A program made the translations under genes and the position numbers. The notes beneath the pieces are model-generated. The model did not search any database, was not told the DNA's origin, and saw nothing but the letters and a program-made list of their open reading frames with translations. 47,234 nt of DNA. Origin: Pelargonium tetragonum (lineage: Eukaryota; Streptophyta; Magnoliopsida; Geraniales; Geraniaceae). The first letter of the stretch is position 1. Each line of letters begins with the position of its first letter. Location: contig JAYMTL010000151.1 of the NCBI GenBank assembly GCA_036897445.1, positions 1-47,234 on the forward strand, given 5' to 3'. Shown in pieces: positions 44,514 through 47,234 of the stretch.

Positions 44514-46019
44514 ATTAGGACAAAGGTCTGGAATTTTGGTAAATCTTCTCTCTACGACAAGCAATTAAACTCTTACTACTCTTTTTTTTCTTATGTATTG
44601 TATCAAATTGTATCAAAATAGGATTCTTAATTCTACTGAGAAAATGAAGTTAGTAAACACTTGAGATACAAAAAAAGATTTAGGTAAAGAGGAACAAAGT
44701 CAAGTTATATTGTATATATACTTGTATATATACTATGAGCTATATAAAGTAGGAAAGCATATAATTTACTACTAATACTAAAACTCGGATGGAAGAATTT
44801 TAAAAGAATATAAAAGAAGTAGCCAGTTATCAACAAAAATCTTGCTAATAAATTTTAGTGTTATCCATTTTCAGAATGTTCTATATAGGATTACCCAACC
44901 AATCCTCGTAACAAAAAGAGTCAAGGAAATGCTAAAGTTTTTCCGGATTTGGTAAAGGCAATGATCCGACATAATTATATTAGATAGGGGAGCCCTCAAT
45001 CATCTAGTTCATCTTAGCTATATCCTGTGTGTCTCTATTTCTTTCTTACTCGAAATCCTCAAGCAGCTAGAACTCTTTAAAAAAGGACTTCTTTTGAAAA
45101 CAAATCTTGGGGAATAGAGCTCTTTCTTTAGTTATTATTTACTTGCTTAAAACCTTAGAGGACTAAAAAAGAGACTCCTTTCATATTTCCTTGTAAGACT
45201 AAACTATTTACAGCTTGAAACTGGTTCAGGAATAAAAGACTTGCCTCAGCTAAATTTGTTTAGAACTAGAACCTTCTTTTTAGGCAAACCCCTCTCCAGG
45301 ACTGCACCTAAAAAAACTCTAGACTACTATTAGCTATAAGACTAATACCGTGGGGGATCTAATTACCAGCCTTTCTCTTCCTTTGCTTTAGGAAGTTCTA
45401 TTAGATTAGATGTATTATAAGCTACATCTACATACTGGAAAAAACCTAAAGATGATACAGGTAACAACCACGAACCAAAGTCAAAAGTGCTGCTTAATGA
45501 TAGACTCGAGTGCACCTATTCCCATCTCACTCTAAAGAAAGTAAAATATGCAAGTTCATGGTCAATTAACAAGTAATACACATGTGTTTTTGTTTGCAAG
45601 CGTTACTTCATTTGGTATTAGTTATTCTTTTTGTTTCATTTTGCTGCTGTGGGCTCTCGTATGGATCCCCTACTTACTTCGGGGTCCCTCTTTTACCTTA
45701 TTCAAGAATTGTACAAATACACCCAAGAATGAAAAAAGAAAATACGAAAAGCACTAACCAACTTACATATTTCAACTCTAGAAATTGTACTATTAAATGT
45801 TCTAACTCTCACAAATTGGGTTGACCACGAGGTGCTTCAAAGCTACTTAAGAACTATACTAGGGCCGGTCTTTTCAACAAACATTATACACAATCAGATA
45901 GAACTACAATTCTCTCTTCCTTATAGCGTCCGATAAAACAGTAGCTCCTCTAAATTTGTTATATATATGCATGAAAACTAGTACAACGGAAACTCCCTTA
46001 TAAGTTTAATAAATTTACT
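44514..46019. other. Gene-free stretch
   Basis: No gene is assignable. Three overlapping frames at 45548-45920 (69 and 80 codons with ATG, then one of about 65 codons without) include a hydrophobic stretch near 45590-45680, but I recognise no protein. A 12-base tandem repeat is at 44710-44733. Confidence 0.5.
44710..44733. repeat. Tandem 12-mer TTGTATATATAC x2
   Basis: Two exact tandem copies. Each contains the self-complementary GTATATATAC, so either can extrude a hairpin. It is low-complexity TA sequence, probably slippage-derived. Confidence 0.6.
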
Positions 46020-46068
46020 AATTCCGAGCTTTATAATCGGTTCGAGTCCTTTTCTTTTTCGTGTTTCA
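46020..46068 (+). tRNA. Isolated T-arm-like fragment
   Basis: ATCGGTTCGAGTCC matches the 5' T-stem and T-loop of organellar tRNAs such as trnT, but the 3' T-stem strand (CTTTT) does not pair. There is no D-arm upstream. It is likely the end of a decayed tRNA or a chance match. Confidence 0.18.
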
Positions 46069-47234
46069 TAAACTGAAGTAAGAGTAGGAAGGGAAACAAC
46101 TTCTTTTCTTACCTCTCTCTTTCAGACTTTGAATAATACACTTCTTCATACCTATAGACGTCTTTTTCCCCTATTTACTTACCTAAATGAAATTCAATAG
46201 AGTACTTGGAACCTACATACCTTTCTCCTGAGCTATACCAGATTTAGGGACTTAACAACCTATCTGATTCCCGTAAACTACGTATCCCGTATTTACACAT
46301 CTCATTAGGAGCTTGTGCATACCTCCCCAACCCTGCCAGGTAAAACCCGTTACGATTTGTGAAAACTCTTGGTACTAAGTAGATAACCTTTGAATTCTTA
46401 TACTTGTACTACTACACAGAGCACTTTAGAATTGAAAACCAAGAAACTTAAGCAAGAAAATTTTCAACCGATAAAGCTAAAGAAAGCAGGAATACCAATT
46501 AAATAAAGTAAATAATGCCTGAAATTGCTATCTAGAATATCCCTTTTTTTTTGCAGTTTACGCGCCCAAATCCCCCGTACCTCTTTCAGACTGACCTTAT
46601 TCTGAACCAGACCTACTTCTTGTATCCACGACTTCCTTTCACACCTTCTCCAGAACTAAACCCACTTCTTACCTTCGTTCTTCATTTGCTCCTAAACACC
46701 CTCTAACTTTCACTCATACTCATATCGGGGAATTCCTCCTCTCATAAACTGAAAACCCTTTTACACTTAGCTACTTAAACCCTTTTTTAGCTACATAGGG
46801 GGGCCCCTTCCCTTTTAATTAAAAAGACTCCTTATTTTATTACTTTACTTTTAAATAAAAGAATGTTTTCGCTTTAACTTAAAATCAACAACAAGAAAAA
46901 GAGTAAATAGACCTTTCAGTAAAGACTTTCGATACAAAATCTCGTTGAAGCTTTCTTAGTCCCCTTAATTGAAATTAGAGTACAGAATGCTAGGAGTACC
47001 CTTAAGCCTAAGAATCCAACTAGTCAATCTCTTCTCTTACGAATCTGCAGGAGATTCTAGAGCCTTACTAAAAGAAGAGGTTAGTTAGGCATATGCACAA
47101 ATTCAAGGAAAGAAATTTGCAATGAATTAGAGAACCTGTCCAGTTTAGACTCATTTCCAAGAAAAGACCTTGGAATCTGACTCCTTATTAAATGAAAAAC
47201 TAACCTTGTAAGAAAGTAACAAGATTCCCTGTTA
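46069..47234. other. Gene-free stretch, right end
   Basis: No gene is seen. It holds repeat copy B at 46172-46252 and a C+T-rich part at about 46560-46800. No terminal or telomere-like repeat is visible at the window end. Confidence 0.55.
46172..46252 (+). repeat. Dispersed repeat family, copy B
   Basis: Shares an exact 23-base block (46196-46218) with 39973-39995. It also has flanking similarity on both sides, including a degenerate version of the 16-base word at the left (CTATTTACTTACCT) and AGCTATACCAGATTTAGGGACTT-type sequence at the right, which it shares with 23661-23690. Confidence 0.65.

Noticed and set aside
45548-45824. Two overlapping ATG frames with a hydrophobic stretch, considered as a small membrane subunit of the respiratory chain or ATP synthase.
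   Set aside because: The residue pattern does not match atp8, atp9, nad3 or nad4L as I know them, and two overlapping frames are equally open.
1-47234. CRISPR array, telomere-like repeats or long terminal repeats.
   Set aside because: No regularly spaced direct repeats, no telomere unit at either end, and no long direct terminal pair were seen.

Overview
The window is about 47 kb of AT-rich DNA (roughly one third G+C by eye). I could not recognise any protein-coding gene in it. The longest ATG-initiated reading frame is 119 codons, and stops are frequent in all six frames. What I can recognise is a scatter of transfer-RNA genes and tRNA-like loci, several of which align with organellar (plant-mitochondrial or plastid type) tRNAs. 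The clearest are tRNA-Asn(GUU) and tRNA-Tyr(GUA), 55 bases apart on the + strand near 17.5 kb. There is also a weak, collinear set of anchors resembling the 5' domain of a large-subunit rRNA at 19.05-20.57 kb. Together these suggest an expanded, gene-poor mitochondrial-type genome of a eukaryote. The trnN-trnY adjacency and native-mitochondrial trnY sequence fit streptophyte mitochondria best, but I cannot name the organism. A nuclear or plastid origin is not excluded.

Layout. 0-6 kb: no gene; short repeats and stem-loops. 6.15 kb: tRNA-Ser-like locus (+). 6.3-14.4 kb: no gene; a C+T-rich stretch at 7.05-7.5 kb and a 17-bp hairpin at 12.8 kb. 14.4-17.7 kb: tRNA-like loci, ending in trnN and trnY. 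19-20.6 kb: possible LSU rRNA 5' relic. 23.2-25.2 kb: long C+T/A-rich domain with a 23-bp tandem duplication, followed by a lysine-rich open frame. 27.2-28.3 kb: tRNA-like loci, one Gln-like. 28.4-29.6 kb: compositionally distinct low-complexity segment that looks like decayed coding sequence. 30-35.8 kb: no gene. 35.9-37.7 kb: four tRNA-like loci (Ser/Leu-, Ile-, Pro- and Asp-like). 37.8-38.8 kb: three short basic open frames and a diverged inverted repeat. 39-47 kb: no protein gene; an initiator-Met-like tRNA locus at 44.45 kb, weaker tRNA-like motifs, and dispersed repeats.

The most unusual features are these. First, the tRNA-like loci often lack the 5' strand of the D-arm, yet some keep non-homologous but complementary acceptor stems, so they may be cryptic or truncated tRNAs rather than simple pseudogenes. 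Second, GGATCC, usually followed by a T-run, occurs at least 20 times where about 4 would be expected, and related G-G-A-N-T-C-C plus T-run words add to this. Third, several degenerate short repeat families, each in a handful of copies, link distant parts of the window. All assignments were made by eye from remembered tRNA and rRNA consensus sequences. No covariance-model, BLAST or folding program was run.
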